This document shows positions 63,150 through 64,000 of a stretch of 64,000 bases of DNA, piece by piece. Under the pieces are notes generated by a model, which was given only the letters and a program-made list of their open reading frames with translations, had not been told where the DNA came from and did not search any database. Each line of letters begins with the position of its first letter. Position 1 is the stretch's first letter. Origin of the DNA: Paenibacillus piscarius (GTDB lineage: Bacteria > Bacillota > Bacilli > Paenibacillales > Paenibacillaceae); the NCBI RefSeq assembly GCF_022234545.1, contig NZ_JAIEUI010000023.1, positions 1 to 64,000 on the forward strand. The letters run 5' to 3'. The translations under genes and the position numbers were made by a program.

Positions 63150-63335
63150 ATGATTCGGGTCATGGGAACCGCTGCCGGGCTGCTCATGTTCTGTGCCCTG
63201 CTGCTCCTGACTGTAGATTACAGGATTTACAGCAATAGAGGCTGGATACGGGAGCAAAAGTCAGCCCGGCTGCTCGCCTGGGGCTACGGCCTCCTCTCCC
63301 TGCTGATCTTCCTGGGTATAGTGATTTATATCTAG
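63150..63335 (+). CDS. Small two-helix membrane protein in the ger operon (61 aa)
   Basis: A 61-residue protein with two hydrophobic helices (GLLMFCALLLLTVDYRIY and YGLLSLLIFLGIVIYI) joined by a basic loop (RGWIREQKSARLLAWG). It starts 13 bases after the C subunit with a strong aaggagg site. Small membrane proteins of this form, including the CLC_0170 type, accompany ger operons in clostridia and paenibacilli; one possible role is receptor assembly or modulation, comparable to the GerD-like or D subunits of B. subtilis, but no data are at hand. Confidence 0.75.
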   Translation: MIRVMGTAAGLLMFCALLLLTVDYRIYSNRGWIREQKSARLLAWGYGLLSLLIFLGIVIYI

Positions 63336-63417
63336 AGCGCCTGCCGCCCGCGTAGTATTTCTTCCCGGCCCATGGTATATTGAAGAGTACAATATTACAG
63401 GACGGAGAATGCCAGCA

Positions 63418-64000
63418 TGAATACAAGAAGAAATTCCAAAGACGGCGCCAGACGGGGCGCCAAGCCCCCGGCAGGAGCCAAGACGCAGAACCGGGCAGCC
63501 GCCGGCAGCCGGGGAAGCAAGCCTGCGGGCCAGAGACAGGCCGCCAGACCGTCTGCCTCAGCCAAGCCTGCTGCACTCAAGACCTATATGGTAAATGAGC
63601 CTGCGGAATTGCTTGCCTTCTTGCTGAAGACGGTTCCAGGCAAGGGGCGCAATGCCATCAAATCGATGCTCTCACGCGGGCAGATTGCAGTGAACGGGAA
63701 AACCGTGACCCGCCATGACCACCCGCTGCAGCCCGGCCAGACGGTGACGGTGGATCAGGAGAAGCGTGCGGAAGCCAAGGAGCTGTTGGGCCTGACCATC
63801 GTCCATGAGGATGATGATATCATCGTGATTCAGAAGGACGCCGGACTGCTGTCCATTGCTACCGGGGAAGACAACGAGCTTACAGCATACCGCCAATTGA
63901 TGGAGCATGTCCGGCAGGCGAATCCGAAGAACCGTGTCTACGTCGTACACCGGCTCGACCGCGATACCTCCGGCGTCATGATGTTTGCCCGCAGCGAAGC
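63418..64000 (+). CDS. RluD/RluA-type RNA pseudouridine synthase, partial
   Basis: The start of a pseudouridine synthase; 194 codons are visible and the frame runs off the window edge. The first ~55 residues are a Lys/Arg/Ala/Gly-rich extension (RRNSKDGARRGAKPPAG). An S4 RNA-binding domain follows (NAIKSMLSRGQIAVNGK near residue 80), then the RluA-type catalytic domain, with VVHRLDRDTSGVMMF near residue 180 holding the catalytic Asp. The ATG has acggaga upstream. The target uridines (23S rRNA or tRNA) cannot be assigned. Confidence 0.9.

Overview
The window looks like a chromosomal segment of a Paenibacillus-type, spore-forming, moderately GC-rich Firmicute. The evidence is: strong AGGAGG-type ribosome binding sites; a GerA-family germinant receptor operon; Bacillales gene arrangements (infC-rpmI-rplT with an AUU start, ytqA-ytqB, a nupNOPQ-like nucleoside ABC system, a T-box ahead of ilvB); and PerR- and Fur-type operators. 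Genus is inferred from gene content and order, not from a database search. No phage, insertion sequence, CRISPR array or plasmid function was found.

Layout. 1-455 holds a degenerate ~51-57 bp tandem repeat. 456-11.3 kb carries an exported protein, a gamma-glutamyltransferase/amidase pair, an ABC-F ATPase behind a leader-peptide/terminator attenuator, and assorted enzymes (ASCH, Nudix, Trm11-like methyltransferase, M20 dipeptidase). 11.4-19 kb carries tRNA-Gly, a membrane GGDEF-EAL protein, a DRE-TIM aldolase-like enzyme, a Fur-box feoAB operon and a PAS histidine kinase. 19.3-24.9 kb carries a PerR-box 2-Cys peroxiredoxin, leuB, and a four-gene ECF sigma/anti-sigma/envelope operon. 24.9-31 kb carries an orphan response regulator with a BTAD-like output and a 1614-residue LPXTG adhesin. 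31.4-37 kb is the T-box-controlled ilvB-ilvH-ilvC-leuA operon; leuB lies about 9.6 kb beyond leuA, with the adhesin and ECF genes between them. 38-43 kb is the nucleoside ABC importer. 43.3-48.8 kb carries a thioesterase, the translation operon infC-rpmI-rplT with its L20-type leader, a glycosyltransferase, a PAP2 phosphatase and trmB. 49-52.7 kb is a plus-strand run ytqA-ytqB-manA-alpha/beta hydrolase. 52.7-57.3 kb holds a P-loop NTPase gene behind an unassigned structured leader with a terminator, a nucleotidyltransferase/GNAT pair, a six-copy 51-bp repeat array and a B12-radical SAM protein. 57.3-64 kb carries recQ, a divergent ger operon, and the start of an RluD-like pseudouridine synthase cut by the window edge.

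How it works together. Branched-chain amino acid synthesis is governed by charged-tRNA sensing (T-box, probable leucine specifier). Iron uptake and peroxide defence carry metal-regulator operators. The translation genes show classical infC/L20 autoregulation signals. The ECF operon and the surface adhesin are envelope functions, and the ger operon senses germinants in the spore.

The least explained signals are the structured RNA leader at about 53.64-53.83 kb, the 51-bp repeat family present at both ends of the window, the attenuator ahead of the ABC-F gene, and a 23-bp near-perfect palindrome just upstream of the nupN promoter.
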